From the NCBI GenBank assembly GCA_947627115.1, contig CANQUQ010000005.1, positions 62,001 through 126,000 of the forward strand: DNA of 64,000 bases, given 5' to 3'. Shown here one piece after another: positions 6,481 through 16,660 of the stretch. The DNA is from an uncultured Acetatifactor sp. (GTDB lineage: Bacteria > Bacillota > Clostridia > Lachnospirales > Lachnospiraceae). Numbering within the stretch: position 1 is the first letter of the stretch; every line of letters begins with the position of its first letter. The translations under genes and the position numbers were made by a program. The notes under the pieces are model-generated. The model searched no databases. It was not told where the DNA came from and saw nothing but the letters and a program-made list of their open reading frames with translations.

Positions 6481-8733
6481 TTACTTTTTCTCATCAAAAT
6501 ACAGACCTACGCGGTTTTCCAGGTTCTCGATCAGCTTCTCCTGTGAGACCGTCCCGTCAAAATACCGGCCCAGTTCTTCCCAGAGGACATCGCTCAGCTC
6601 TCTGGGAAGGGGCTTGTAGGGGATCGACTTATCCAGCAGATCCTGCAGGGTCCTGCCGTCCAGTTCGGGATCCACCTGATCGCGTATCACCACTTCTTCA
6701 CCGGTACCGGGAAGAATGATACGGGCATCCTCATCCGCGTCGAGAAGGTCCTCCTTCAGAATATCCTCCCGCACGCTCCAATAAAGGGCGCCGCGGCTAT
6801 TTTGTTCCGCCTTCCGCTGTCCCTCATAGGAGAGACACATGTCGAGAAAGGCATATGCCGCCAGCTTTTCCCTGTCCGATGCCGTCCTGCGCACGGCGAG
6901 CTGATGGTTCGCCTCTATGATATGTCTGGCCCCGTCCCCGGTGGGATAGCCGGACAGACTGAGCTGACCGCTGAGGCGCAGCGCCACGATATCCGTCACG
7001 CTCCACATGCTGTATTCCTCGCAGAGCGCATCTCCGTCCAGCAGCATTTTTCTGGCATCCTCGGCGGACACAGGCGTCGAGGGAACATATTTTTCCGCTA
7101 TCTCCAAAGCCTCCCGGAATTTATCGCTGTCAAAATCCGTGGTCCCCTCCTGGGCATCCCAGAAATAACTGTCGTCCAAGTCGTGTCCCAGCACAAACAT
7201 AAGAAAATAAGACGGATCGCTGTTTCCCATGACCATTTTCAGATCCGGCCGATCCTTCACGCTCCCGATAAAGGCATCATAGTCCCAGTCCTGTCCTTGA
7301 GGGCCGGCCGTAAGCAGCGTTCTGAGGGTAAATGACGGCGAAATGCCGTACTGGATACCGTTGATCTTGCCGGCCTCCAGCACGGCCGGTACCAGCTCCT
7401 GCGAGATGCCGAGCTCATCCATCATTTCGTCCAGAGGCTGCCACAGCTCCTCCTGCTCCTGGAAGAGCCCTGTCAGATCGGTCTCGACCAGCACGGGCCC
7501 TTTCCCCGCGCTCAACTCTGTGAGCAGTTCCGTGTCTCCGTATTCGTAATCGCTCTCGATATTGATATGACAGCTCGGATATTTCTTGTTGAATTCCACT
7601 ACCAACGGCGCGATCGCCTCCTCGCTGTAGGAGCTTGTCGCAAGGGTTATCTCACAGATCTCCACATCCTCCGCGGTAGGCTCCAGGCACAGATAGCGGC
7701 ACCCCTCTGCATTCTTATAGACCAGCCGGATCCTGTCGGGGCCGTCCGCCTGCAGCAGGGGCACATCCGTTACGGTGATTCCGTGATTTGCCCAAAGATA
7801 CAGGGGCTGCGGCTCCTGTCCGGGCATACCGCTGAGGTAGACGCCGTCGGAATCCGCATACAGTATCCTGTCTTCCCCGTAAAGTGTACAGGAATAGGCC
7901 GATGCATCGGATGCAGCAAGCAGGGCCGGTTCACCGGACTCAGGATTCAGACACTTCAGAGACAGATTCGCCGTCTCGTCATTTGTCAGCTTACGGGTGC
8001 GAAAGGCAACGCGGCCGTCGGACAGAGGGATCAGCGCCAGGATATCCTCTCCGATCGGTCTGTATTCCGCAAGGATCTCCCCCTTCTGAGAAACGAGCTG
8101 ATAGTTCCATCCATCCGGCATATGCCATACCAGGTGGACCGTTCCCGTGCCGTCCATGGCGTAAAGAGCTATTTTATCCAGTACTCCCACAAAGTCATTT
8201 TCCTCCGGGACCGTCAGCGGAATTTGAGTAATCACCTGATCCTGTCCGTCTCTTTCCGTAAGATAATACAGGTACGTATTTTCCTCCGGCGATTCCACGT
8301 TCAGCGTCAGATAACAGTCTGATCCCGCAACGGGTCCGGCGCCCCATATCTGATCCTTCCACGACTGGCGCCCCCATTCGAACCGCAGGGAGCCCTCCTC
8401 GCCGTCCGCGGAAGCATAGGCAATCTCATCCCAGCATTTCTCCGCGGTGTCATAAAGATGTTTTTGAAAATAATAAGCCCTGGATGCCCCCATAAAAAGA
8501 CTGTACACGCCGCCCTCCAGAGCACCCTGGGACTCCTCCGGCTCAAGCAGGGCTTCCAGCGTCTTTGAGTAAGCATCCATACTGTTGTCCTTTACGGTCT
8601 CTGCGGAAAGTGCGTCTATGGCGCTCCTGAGACCCTGCTCTGCCCACGGAGGTTCTTCCTCCTTATGGCCGCATCCGCATACCTGCAGTGCCAGCACGGC
8701 CGCAAGCAGGACGGAAAATATCCTCTTTTTCAT
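6481..8733 (-). CDS. Lipoprotein with a C-terminal extracellular solute-binding-like domain
   Basis: A 750-residue secreted lipoprotein. The signal peptide MKKRIFSVLLAAVLALQVCGC ends in a lipobox-like segment with cysteines at 19 and 21. Residues about 60-370 are rich in beta-strand-like repeats (LWANHGITVTDVPLL, IRLVYKNAEGCRYL), possibly a small propeller. From about residue 375 the sequence resembles family-1 ABC sugar-binding proteins: EITLATSSYSEEAIAPLVVE, FNKKYPSCHINIE, then ELWQPLDEMMDELGI and GKINGIQYGISPSF. No permease or ATPase gene is next to it, so it is an orphan binding protein or a sensor. The RBS AGGAGG precedes the ATG. It ends 17 bp from the thiT stop (convergent) and lies 117 bp behind the SUFU gene. 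The ligand cannot be told. Confidence 0.75.
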   Translation of the reverse strand: MKKRIFSVLLAAVLALQVCGCGHKEEEPPWAEQGLRSAIDALSAETVKDNSMDAYSKTLEALLEPEESQGALEGGVYSLFMGASRAYYFQKHLYDTAEKCWDEIAYASADGEEGSLRFEWGRQSWKDQIWGAGPVAGSDCYLTLNVESPEENTYLYYLTERDGQDQVITQIPLTVPEENDFVGVLDKIALYAMDGTGTVHLVWHMPDGWNYQLVSQKGEILAEYRPIGEDILALIPLSDGRVAFRTRKLTNDETANLSLKCLNPESGEPALLAASDASAYSCTLYGEDRILYADSDGVYLSGMPGQEPQPLYLWANHGITVTDVPLLQADGPDRIRLVYKNAEGCRYLCLEPTAEDVEICEITLATSSYSEEAIAPLVVEFNKKYPSCHINIESDYEYGDTELLTELSAGKGPVLVETDLTGLFQEQEELWQPLDEMMDELGISQELVPAVLEAGKINGIQYGISPSFTLRTLLTAGPQGQDWDYDAFIGSVKDRPDLKMVMGNSDPSYFLMFVLGHDLDDSYFWDAQEGTTDFDSDKFREALEIAEKYVPSTPVSAEDARKMLLDGDALCEEYSMWSVTDIVALRLSGQLSLSGYPTGDGARHIIEANHQLAVRRTASDREKLAAYAFLDMCLSYEGQRKAEQNSRGALYWSVREDILKEDLLDADEDARIILPGTGEEVVIRDQVDPELDGRTLQDLLDKSIPYKPLPRELSDVLWEELGRYFDGTVSQEKLIENLENRVGLYFDEKK

Positions 8734-8850
8734 TGTCTGCTCCTCCTTTTCGTATTCCCGTGCTTCCGGGTCGTTCCCAGTATACCCCCCGGAGGCTCAT
8801 GTCAAGGCACGCGGGCTTTGGCAACGTACGTCAGAGATCCTCCCGCAGGA

Positions 8851-9546
8851 TCATACCAGGGACTTCCTGTGGTAATCCGTCACGTCGCTTCCCAGCTTTT
8901 CGTAGATCTCCCTCACGGAATCATGGCTATTCAGAGTCTTAAGCTCCCCGTCAGTCATACCGATGAACTCCAGAAATTCCACCTGCCCGTTGGGCGTCTG
9001 AATGGTATTCACCGTAGGATCCGGCACGCAGATGAAGCCCGTCAGATTCGATTTCTGATGAGCGTCAATGCCGGTGGTCTGACCGGTATAAATGTACTCA
9101 TAAGGGCGGAAGATCTCTCCCTGGCCCGCCGTCAGTCTGGCCAGTGTCTGCAGGATACCGCAGATACAGCGGATCTCTCCCTCCTCGTCCTCGCAGCCTT
9201 CTTTTTTCAGTTTGAAGGTGTATTCCACACCGTATCCGCTCACATCGGGATCGTCGCTTTCCTTCTCGTACAGTTCGCTCAGACCGTACCCCACAAAATG
9301 CCAGTAATCGCCCCCGTCGTAGATACTGATGCCGTCCAAAGGGTCATTTCCGCCAAGCTTCCACTTTATGATCGTCCCATAGTGCTTCGGATCCGACTGG
9401 CCCGGATAGACCCGCTCGAACTCCGCCGTTATGGCGTCCCAGCCCACTGAGCTGACCTTATCGCCGCCGGCCGGTCCGTTTACCGGCGTATTTCCCGGCG
9501 TATTCGCCGTGGTGTCCTTCTTCTTGAATCTGTCGAACAATCCCAT
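8851..9546 (-). CDS. Suppressor-of-fused (SUFU) domain protein
   Basis: A 231-residue cytoplasmic protein. After a short basic and low-complexity head (MGLFDRFKKKDT, then PGNTPVNGPAGG) comes a SUFU-type domain with WDAITAEFERVYPGQ, DPLDGISIYDGGDYWHFVGY GLSEL and the C-terminal EFLEFIGMTDGELKTL. Bacterial SUFU proteins are known mainly as immunity-type proteins in contact-dependent toxin systems, but many stand alone. I chose the ATG at 9546 because AGGAGG lies 8 bp upstream; the in-frame extension would translate that ribosome site itself. It starts 23 bp after addA and is probably cotranscribed. No toxin gene is visible in the window, so an immunity role remains a guess. Confidence 0.8.
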   Translation of the reverse strand: MGLFDRFKKKDTTANTPGNTPVNGPAGGDKVSSVGWDAITAEFERVYPGQSDPKHYGTIIKWKLGGNDPLDGISIYDGGDYWHFVGYGLSELYEKESDDPDVSGYGVEYTFKLKKEGCEDEEGEIRCICGILQTLARLTAGQGEIFRPYEYIYTGQTTGIDAHQKSNLTGFICVPDPTVNTIQTPNGQVEFLEFIGMTDGELKTLNSHDSVREIYEKLGSDVTDYHRKSLV

Positions 9547-9569
9547 TTTTCTTCCTCCTTTTTGTTTGC

Positions 9570-12500
9570 TCACTCGTATTTTCCCAGATGGAACGAATAC
9601 AGGATCCGCTCCTTTACAGGCAGTCCCATCAGCTTCTGCAGCGCCTCCTGATAGTAGTCCAGCTGAGTCTCATAACGGTTCCAGAGCTCCTCCAAGGAGT
9701 CTACGGAATCGGTCTTGTAATCCAGCAGCACCAGACCGTCCTCCTCCACAAAGAACACGTCAATAATGCCCTGGATCAGCACCGTCTCCCGGCTGGGAAG
9801 GTCCTCCCGCAGGCGGCTGGCCTCAATGCCCAGCACAAAAGGCTGTTCCCGATAGAGCTTCCCCGCCGCGGCCGCCCGGCACATACGGCCGGCCAGAGGA
9901 CTCAACAGGAAGCTGACGATCCGCCGGTCCTGCACCGCGTCCCGGTATTCCCGGCTGAGACGCTTATCCGCCACCTCCCTCTCCAGGAATTCCGCCAGGG
10001 CCGTCTGCAGCTTCGCCGGACATGCCGCCTCCTTCATCAGGCCCTCAAAGTCCAGAAGCTCCATGACCCTGTGATAGGCGTTGCCCCGGACAGCGCCGCT
10101 CATCTTCTCCTCTCCCCGGCGGAATGCGGGGATATAAGGCTGGACCTCCTTCTCCTCAAAGGTGTGGTACGCCTCCTCATCCCGATCCGCCATGGCCGCG
10201 ATCTTCAGCTCCGACACGGTGGTCTTGGTGTAGAGGCCCGCCAGTCCCGAATACCTGTAGGGGGCGTTCAGACGGCTCCGCAACCGCTCAAGAGCAGCCC
10301 CGTCCCCAAGGCATTGTGCCTGCGCAAGCCGCTCCCTGCGGTCGTACAGTCCTATCTGCTCCCGCATATCCTCCGCCTGCAGATCCTCTCCCTCAACCAC
10401 GGTCACCTGTATTCCCGTCCGGCCCAGCACCGGCAGCAGCATGTCCAGAAAGCTTCCCGCCTCCGTAAAATCCAGATAGGTCAGGCGATCCGCACTGTTC
10501 TCTCTGTACAGCTCCCATTTCTCTGCGGCATTGTCCAAGGCCGCCGTCAGGATCAGCTTCTCCCTTGCTCTCGTCATCGCCACATAGAGGATGCGAAGCT
10601 CCTCCGCGAGACTGTCCTCCCGAAGCTTTGCCGCCAGAGCAAGTCTGCGCAGAGTCTTGTTCCGCAGTCTGCGGTCCGGATCCACGTAATCTGTCGCCAG
10701 CCCAAGATCCATGTCTACGATCAGGGACCGGTTCACATCCTGCATGTTGAAGCGCTTGCCCAGGCCTGCCACGAACGCCACGGGGAACTCAAGGCCCTTG
10801 CTCCTGTGGATGCTCATGATCCGCACCACGTCGGCATTCTCGTCCAAAAGCTCCGCCTCGCCGCAGTCCACGTCGTACTTTTCCAGCTGCTCCATATACC
10901 GCAGGAAATGGAACAGTCCAAAATAGCTGGTCTTCTCAAAATCCGACGCCTTGGTGAACAGCATCTCCACATTGGCCCGGCGTTTGCTGCCGGCTGGCAG
11001 CGCGGTGACATAGTTCAGATAGTCGAAATCCGTCACGATCTTATTCAGCAGATCGCGGATGGGAAGATAGACCGTGCAGTCCCTATAATCCCGCAGAACG
11101 TCCAGAAAGGCCGCCGCCCTTTGCCGCAGCGCCTGCAGCTCTCCGGGCTGCGGGCCTTCAGGCTGCGGGCTTTCAGACTGCGGGCCTTCCCCATCCTCCG
11201 CCGCAAAATCCTTCAGGGCCTCGTACAGACTGCAGCCCTTGCGCCCGCTGCGGATCAGGGCGATCTCCTCCTCGGAAAAACCTCCGAAGACGGACTTCAT
11301 CACACCGAACAGCGGAATATCCTGGGTGGGATTGTCCAGCACTCTCAGGACCTGCAGCAGCTCCTGGACCTCGGAGGCCGCAAAATATCCTGTCTTGGAG
11401 GTGATGTAGACGGGAATCCCTTCCTCCTCCAGCACCTCTTTGAACTCCTCATCCCAGCCGTTGCCGGAACGGAGGAGGATCACCATATCTGAGAAGCGGA
11501 CCGGCCGCAGATCGCCGCTGTCCCTGTCCGTCACCCGAAAGCCGGAGCAAAGCTCCCTGATCCTCGCCGCAATGGCCCGCGCCTCGGCCTGCCTGGCATT
11601 CGGCTCCCCGCCGCAGGACCGCTTCTCCGTCAGCAGGAATTCCGTCTGACACCCCTCGTTCTCCGGATATTCCGCCGCGGGGTACAGCGCTGCCTTCTCA
11701 TCGTACTCGATTCCGCCGGTCTGCTCGCTCATCAGCCGGGAGAACACCTCGTTCACCGATTCCACCACCTGCCTGCGGCTCCGGAAATTCCTGGACAGGT
11801 CGATCCGCTGACAGTCTCCGCCGTCCCCGCTGTAATTTCGGTATTTTTCCAGGAACAGTTCGGGGCGGGCCAGACGGAATCGGTAGATGCTCTGTTTCAC
11901 ATCCCCCACCATAAAGCGGTCAAAATGCCCGTCCTCCTCCCCCGATACGGCCCTTAGCAGGTACTCCTGCACGAGATTGCTGTCCTGATACTCGTCGACC
12001 AGGATCTCCGCAAAATGCTGACGGTACTCCAATGCCACCCGGCTGGGGCGGATTTCCTCCCCTTCACGTCTGAGCAGGATATTCAGCGCAAAATGTTCCA
12101 TATCCGAAAAGTCAATGACCTTCCGCTCTCTCTTTTTCTCCGCCATTCTCCGGTCAAAGTCGAGCACAAGATCGATGAGGGTGCACACCGGCCTCCTGCA
12201 GGCAGCCCCCTGCGCGGCCGCCAGCTCCGGCGGCGTAGCAAAAAATCTCTCCCAGAGTCCCTGAATACTGTCCTTCACCTCTGACCGCAGAACTTTCGCC
12301 AGTTCCCTCTTCCGCCCGTCCACGGCGCTGTCCTTTTTCGCGGGAAGGCGGTCAAATGTCACCGCCGGAAGCTTCTGTGCATACTCCGCCAGAGTGTGAC
12401 AGTCCCCAAGCTCCTCCAGCTCCTCCAGCTCCCTGTCCACCGTTTCACCGAACATATAAGGGCCGGACGGCTCCTGACAGAGCGCCTGCACCTGCCGCAT

Positions 12501-13190
12501 TTTCTCCACACAGCCCCCGACCATACCGCTCACATGTGCCAGCAGATACTTTTCCCATAGGCTTTGCTCCTGCCCTTCCGCAGGGGAGGCCGGGTAATCT
12601 CCCTTTCTCTGTGCAAGCCACTCCTCCGGCCAGGGAAATGCGGAGGCATACTGCGACAGATTCAGGATATGCTGTTCCAGGACGCTCTCCCGGCCGCCCG
12701 GACAGAAATATTCCACACAGTAGCGGAATTCCTCGCTGCCGGAGGCATAGGAATCCTCCAGAAGCTCCTGCAGCGTCTCCCGCTCCATCAGCCTGATCTC
12801 CCCCTCATCCGCGATGCGGAAAGCGGGATCCAGACCGATCTCATTGAAATGATTCCTGAGCAGGAACAGACAGAAGCTGTCTATGGTGGTGATCTGCGCA
12901 TTGTGCAGCAGCGTCGCCTGGCGTTGAAGATGCTCGGACTCCGGCTGCCGGGAGAGCCGCGCCGCAATCCCCGCTGCGATCCTCTCACGCATCTCGGCCG
13001 CTGCCGCATTGGTAAAGGTCACCACAAGCAGACGGTCAATGTCCACGGGGTGCTCCCCGTCGCATACCGTCCGGATAATGCGCTGCGTCAGCACCGCCGT
13101 CTTACCGCTGCCCGCAGCGGCGGACACCAGAATATTGCAACCCTGCAGGTCTATTACCTTCTGTTGTTCCGGAGTGTATTCCATCGTCAT
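9570..13190 (-). CDS. addA: AddAB helicase-nuclease, subunit A
   Basis: A 1206-residue UvrD-family helicase and RecB-type nuclease, the Firmicute counterpart of RecB. It unwinds and trims double-strand ends and loads RecA. Walker A is AAAGSGKT (residues 24-31), motif II is LVDEYQDSN, followed by GDVKQSIYRFRLARPELF, and motif VI is LYVAMTRAREKL. The C-terminal nuclease domain keeps LVLLDYKTDSV (about residues 1153-1163), with the Asp and Lys of the active site. The gene's start overlaps the addB stop in ATGA, so the two subunits are translationally coupled. Length and motif order are normal. Confidence 0.98.
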   Translation of the reverse strand: MTMEYTPEQQKVIDLQGCNILVSAAAGSGKTAVLTQRIIRTVCDGEHPVDIDRLLVVTFTNAAAAEMRERIAAGIAARLSRQPESEHLQRQATLLHNAQITTIDSFCLFLLRNHFNEIGLDPAFRIADEGEIRLMERETLQELLEDSYASGSEEFRYCVEYFCPGGRESVLEQHILNLSQYASAFPWPEEWLAQRKGDYPASPAEGQEQSLWEKYLLAHVSGMVGGCVEKMRQVQALCQEPSGPYMFGETVDRELEELEELGDCHTLAEYAQKLPAVTFDRLPAKKDSAVDGRKRELAKVLRSEVKDSIQGLWERFFATPPELAAAQGAACRRPVCTLIDLVLDFDRRMAEKKRERKVIDFSDMEHFALNILLRREGEEIRPSRVALEYRQHFAEILVDEYQDSNLVQEYLLRAVSGEEDGHFDRFMVGDVKQSIYRFRLARPELFLEKYRNYSGDGGDCQRIDLSRNFRSRRQVVESVNEVFSRLMSEQTGGIEYDEKAALYPAAEYPENEGCQTEFLLTEKRSCGGEPNARQAEARAIAARIRELCSGFRVTDRDSGDLRPVRFSDMVILLRSGNGWDEEFKEVLEEEGIPVYITSKTGYFAASEVQELLQVLRVLDNPTQDIPLFGVMKSVFGGFSEEEIALIRSGRKGCSLYEALKDFAAEDGEGPQSESPQPEGPQPGELQALRQRAAAFLDVLRDYRDCTVYLPIRDLLNKIVTDFDYLNYVTALPAGSKRRANVEMLFTKASDFEKTSYFGLFHFLRYMEQLEKYDVDCGEAELLDENADVVRIMSIHRSKGLEFPVAFVAGLGKRFNMQDVNRSLIVDMDLGLATDYVDPDRRLRNKTLRRLALAAKLREDSLAEELRILYVAMTRAREKLILTAALDNAAEKWELYRENSADRLTYLDFTEAGSFLDMLLPVLGRTGIQVTVVEGEDLQAEDMREQIGLYDRRERLAQAQCLGDGAALERLRSRLNAPYRYSGLAGLYTKTTVSELKIAAMADRDEEAYHTFEEKEVQPYIPAFRRGEEKMSGAVRGNAYHRVMELLDFEGLMKEAACPAKLQTALAEFLEREVADKRLSREYRDAVQDRRIVSFLLSPLAGRMCRAAAAGKLYREQPFVLGIEASRLREDLPSRETVLIQGIIDVFFVEEDGLVLLDYKTDSVDSLEELWNRYETQLDYYQEALQKLMGLPVKERILYSFHLGKYE

Positions 13191-16100
13191 GTCCTCCGCC
13201 CTTCATCCTGTGAGTGGTGTCCTCCGTCCGGCTCCTCCTGCGACCGCATCCGCTTCAGCGCCGTATCCCGGTCCAGCTCCTCCAGCCTTCTCCTGCCGTA
13301 TCCGGGAATGGCCGTCTCAAATCCGCACACCTTGCGGTAAGCGCAGTAGGTGCATGCTTCCTCGTTCCCCTTTTCGTAGGGATCCACAGCGATCCTTCCG
13401 TCCAGGATCTCCCTGCCGATCTGGACGATCTTCCGGCTCACGTACCGCGACACCGTCCGGAGCTCCTCCCCGCTCATCACCGAGGAACGCGCGGAAAAGC
13501 TTCCGTCCTTCTTTTTTTCCACGGGAATCACATCGGACCTGTCCTCCAGGGTCCTGTCCAGCCTCTCCACGATATCCGGGGCGCTGTTCACAACGCCGTT
13601 CATGCGCAGCCTGCGGCTGATCTCATCGCTGATCTCCTTATCGCTCAATTCCGCCGCCGTCTCCACAGCGGGGTCGTCGATGTGATAGTACAGAAGCGCC
13701 GCCGGAACGATCTCCTTGCCCGGATGCCTGGCGGCCTCCAACTCCAGTCCCGCGTTCATGTACACCACCAGCTGCAGCTGCAGACCGTAGTACAGCGCGG
13801 CCAGGTCGAACCGCCGGTCGCCCGACTTATAGTCAATGACCTTCACATACACACAGTCGCCGTCCTCATCCACGTCGATCCTGTCGATCCGCCCCTGAAG
13901 GCGCATCCGTTCCTCCTCGGACAGCGCTACGTTCACGCTGGCCAGATCGTCTGCAGACCGAAAGGACAGTTCATAGGCATCGGGGTGAAAGCTCCCCTTC
14001 CGCAGCTGGCGCTGCAGGGTCATCACCGTTCTGGTGAGGATACGCCCCATCCTGACCAGGGCATACTCGTTCCTGGCGCTGCTGTAGAGCACCGTATCGC
14101 CGTAGGTGGCCGCACAGCTCTCCAGCGTCTCCTTCACTGCCCTTTCTGCAAATTCTTCCGGAAAATCGAACCAGGTATATCCGTTTTCCGCAAGTCTGTC
14201 CGCGAACCGCTCCAGCACTTCATGGTACACATTTCCCATATCCACGTTTTCAAAAGAAAATTCCTGACGCTCTCTCAGGGTCAGGCCGTACTGCAGAAAA
14301 TGGCGGTACGCACAGGCCGCATACGTCTCCAGCCTCGTGACGCTGGTCTCCAGATATTTTCCGTACAGGGCCCTGGCCACCGCCGCGGAGAGCCCGGTCT
14401 CTCTGTAACGCCTGAAGGCGGCGTCCGTGAGCAGAGAGCGCTTGCCCGCCAGCTTCTCCTCCCCGTAGGCCTGATAGATCGTAAAAAATTCCGTCTCCTG
14501 CTCCGGCCTCATGGCGCCGGCGGCGTACTCCTGCAGCCCCCTTGCCAGATAGACCGCGCCCTCCTGCCCGGTCACGATTTTGTCCAGAGGACTGTCCAGC
14601 TGAGGATAGCGGACCGTAAGTCCGGGGAACAGCTTCCTTACCGTGTCGATCAGATAGGCGGGACGCAGCGATTTCCCGTCGCTGCCGACCTTGGAATAGG
14701 ACAGGTAGAGCCTGTGAGACGGCTTTGTCATGTTCAGATACAGATAGAGGCGCTGAATGTACATCTGCTGCCGGGGGCTGGGCGCAAGCTCCAGCTCCGA
14801 CTCCCGCAGGAACTCCCGGTCCATATCGGAGATGATCCCGCCCTTGGATGCGCCCTTGGGTATGTTTCCGTCGTTCACCCCCAGAAAGAACAGCGCCTTC
14901 ACCTGCTTTAAGCGGGTCCGCTCCATATCGCCCACCACCACGCGGTCCACGTTCTGAGGGATGGTCCCCACCTGAATCTCTCCGAAGCCCGCTTCCAAAA
15001 TATCCGCGAACTCCTGCAGAGTAACGGTCTCCTCTCCCAACAGCTGATAGATCTGATCCAGCAGCTCCATCACAAGACGGTAGATCTGCGCGTACTCTCT
15101 GGCGCGGGCCGCCTGCCCTTCCTCCTCGAACTTCGCCTGGAAGGACAGCAGCTTTTCCTGTACCCGGTTCTGCACCAGAAAATCGTAGAGCTTATCTATG
15201 TAGCTCTTCGCCGGCTCCGCTCCCTCCATGTGCAGCATTTCTATCTGTTCCATCATGCGCTGCCTGAGACCGTTCACCGCCGCAAGAGCCTCCTCGTCAT
15301 CCCCCATCTGAGGCGTCTTGTGGGTGAACAGGCGGCTGTAGCTCCGGTAGCCCCGGATCCCCATCTGTATCACATAGTTCTCCAGGATGTCCGTCTCCTC
15401 CGGCGTAAGGTCCGAAAGACCGCTGCGCAGATAATGAAATACGGCCTGATAGGAAAAATCCCTTCCGTAGAGCTCCAGGGCGCTCTTGATATACTCGATC
15501 ATGGGATTCAGCACGATTCCGCGGGTCCTGTCGATAAAGCAGGGAATGTCCATCTGTGCGAACTCCGTCTCCACATAGGGGGCGTAGCCCGCAAGGTCTC
15601 CCACGATCACCGCGATATCGCGGTATGCCATCCCCTCCTCCCGGACGAGACGCCTGATCTCCAGCCCGGTCTCGTGTACCTCGTCCCTGGGAGCGGCGGT
15701 CTCGAACAGGCGTATTTCGTCCTGCTCCTCCCTGTACGGATTCACCGTGTAGCGGAACAGATTCCTCTCCAAATGCCGAAGCGCCGGAGCGTCCTGAAAC
15801 CGATAGCTGCTTCGGACGAACACATCTTCCTTCCGGTCCGTGCCCGCTTCCAAGGCCAGACGGCTCAGATCCGCCGCCGTCTTTTTGCTCAGATGGAACA
15901 GCTTTTGTTCCCCGTCAAGCCGGTAGGGGTCTTCCCCATCCCCCAGCGTCAAGGTCACGATCACTTCCTCGCAGAGCCGCATCAGCTCCCGGATCACCCG
16001 GTTCTGGATGGGCGTGAAGCCCGTAAAACCGTCGAACACCACCACGCTTCCGGGAAGCAGCTTCGACTTTGCCAACGAACGGCACAGCACGTCCAGCGTC

Positions 16101-16636
16101 TCCTCCGTGGTGATGAAATTGCCGCGAATATAGTCCGTAAATCCCCTGTAAAGCTTTTCCAGATCCTTAAGCTTCTGGGCCAGCGCCCCTCTTTTTGCGG
16201 CGCAGGCGATCAGCTTCGCCACATCATCCGTGCCGATGCCGTACTGCATGAATTCCGATATGGCGCTCTTTACCTCGTGGATGTAGCCCTGTCTGTGCAA
16301 AAAGCTGCCCAGGGCCGGCAGCTCCTCCTTCATGCCTGCGGCCACCTTCTGCAGCACCAGACATTTTCCCGTGTCGTCCAGCACGGGGATCTCTTCCCCG
16401 CCCACCTCCTCCAGCATCCGATGGCTCAGGCGGCCGAAGCTCAGTACGTCGATATTCATAATGCCGCCCTTGTCATTCAGGAGCACCAGGTCCTTCTGGG
16501 TCTGCATGGTGAACTGATCGGGCACGATGACAAAGAAATTGCGGGCAGGGTCCTCCCCCGCACGGCGTGTGATCTCCTGATAAAGCTGTCGGCTCTTTCC
16601 CGACCCTGAGGGGCCGAAGTAAAATTGTAGGCTCAT
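13187..16636 (-). CDS. addB: AddAB helicase-nuclease, subunit B
   Basis: A 1149-residue subunit that pairs with AddA. It has a Walker A (GPSGSGKS, residues 8-15), an inactivated helicase core of the kind that recognises Chi in Bacillus, and a C-terminal nuclease with KVIDYKSGDRRFD. Four cysteines typical of the iron-sulfur staple are present: one in AACAYRHF (about residue 800) and three in ACTYCAYRKVCGF (residues 1095, 1098, 1104). It follows the glycosylase gene by 24 bp and overlaps addA by 4 bp. Confidence 0.97.
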   Translation of the reverse strand: MSLQFYFGPSGSGKSRQLYQEITRRAGEDPARNFFVIVPDQFTMQTQKDLVLLNDKGGIMNIDVLSFGRLSHRMLEEVGGEEIPVLDDTGKCLVLQKVAAGMKEELPALGSFLHRQGYIHEVKSAISEFMQYGIGTDDVAKLIACAAKRGALAQKLKDLEKLYRGFTDYIRGNFITTEETLDVLCRSLAKSKLLPGSVVVFDGFTGFTPIQNRVIRELMRLCEEVIVTLTLGDGEDPYRLDGEQKLFHLSKKTAADLSRLALEAGTDRKEDVFVRSSYRFQDAPALRHLERNLFRYTVNPYREEQDEIRLFETAAPRDEVHETGLEIRRLVREEGMAYRDIAVIVGDLAGYAPYVETEFAQMDIPCFIDRTRGIVLNPMIEYIKSALELYGRDFSYQAVFHYLRSGLSDLTPEETDILENYVIQMGIRGYRSYSRLFTHKTPQMGDDEEALAAVNGLRQRMMEQIEMLHMEGAEPAKSYIDKLYDFLVQNRVQEKLLSFQAKFEEEGQAARAREYAQIYRLVMELLDQIYQLLGEETVTLQEFADILEAGFGEIQVGTIPQNVDRVVVGDMERTRLKQVKALFFLGVNDGNIPKGASKGGIISDMDREFLRESELELAPSPRQQMYIQRLYLYLNMTKPSHRLYLSYSKVGSDGKSLRPAYLIDTVRKLFPGLTVRYPQLDSPLDKIVTGQEGAVYLARGLQEYAAGAMRPEQETEFFTIYQAYGEEKLAGKRSLLTDAAFRRYRETGLSAAVARALYGKYLETSVTRLETYAACAYRHFLQYGLTLRERQEFSFENVDMGNVYHEVLERFADRLAENGYTWFDFPEEFAERAVKETLESCAATYGDTVLYSSARNEYALVRMGRILTRTVMTLQRQLRKGSFHPDAYELSFRSADDLASVNVALSEEERMRLQGRIDRIDVDEDGDCVYVKVIDYKSGDRRFDLAALYYGLQLQLVVYMNAGLELEAARHPGKEIVPAALLYYHIDDPAVETAAELSDKEISDEISRRLRMNGVVNSAPDIVERLDRTLEDRSDVIPVEKKKDGSFSARSSVMSGEELRTVSRYVSRKIVQIGREILDGRIAVDPYEKGNEEACTYCAYRKVCGFETAIPGYGRRRLEELDRDTALKRMRSQEEPDGGHHSQDEGRRT

Positions 16637-16660
16637 TGAATATTCTCCAAAAAGGCGTCC

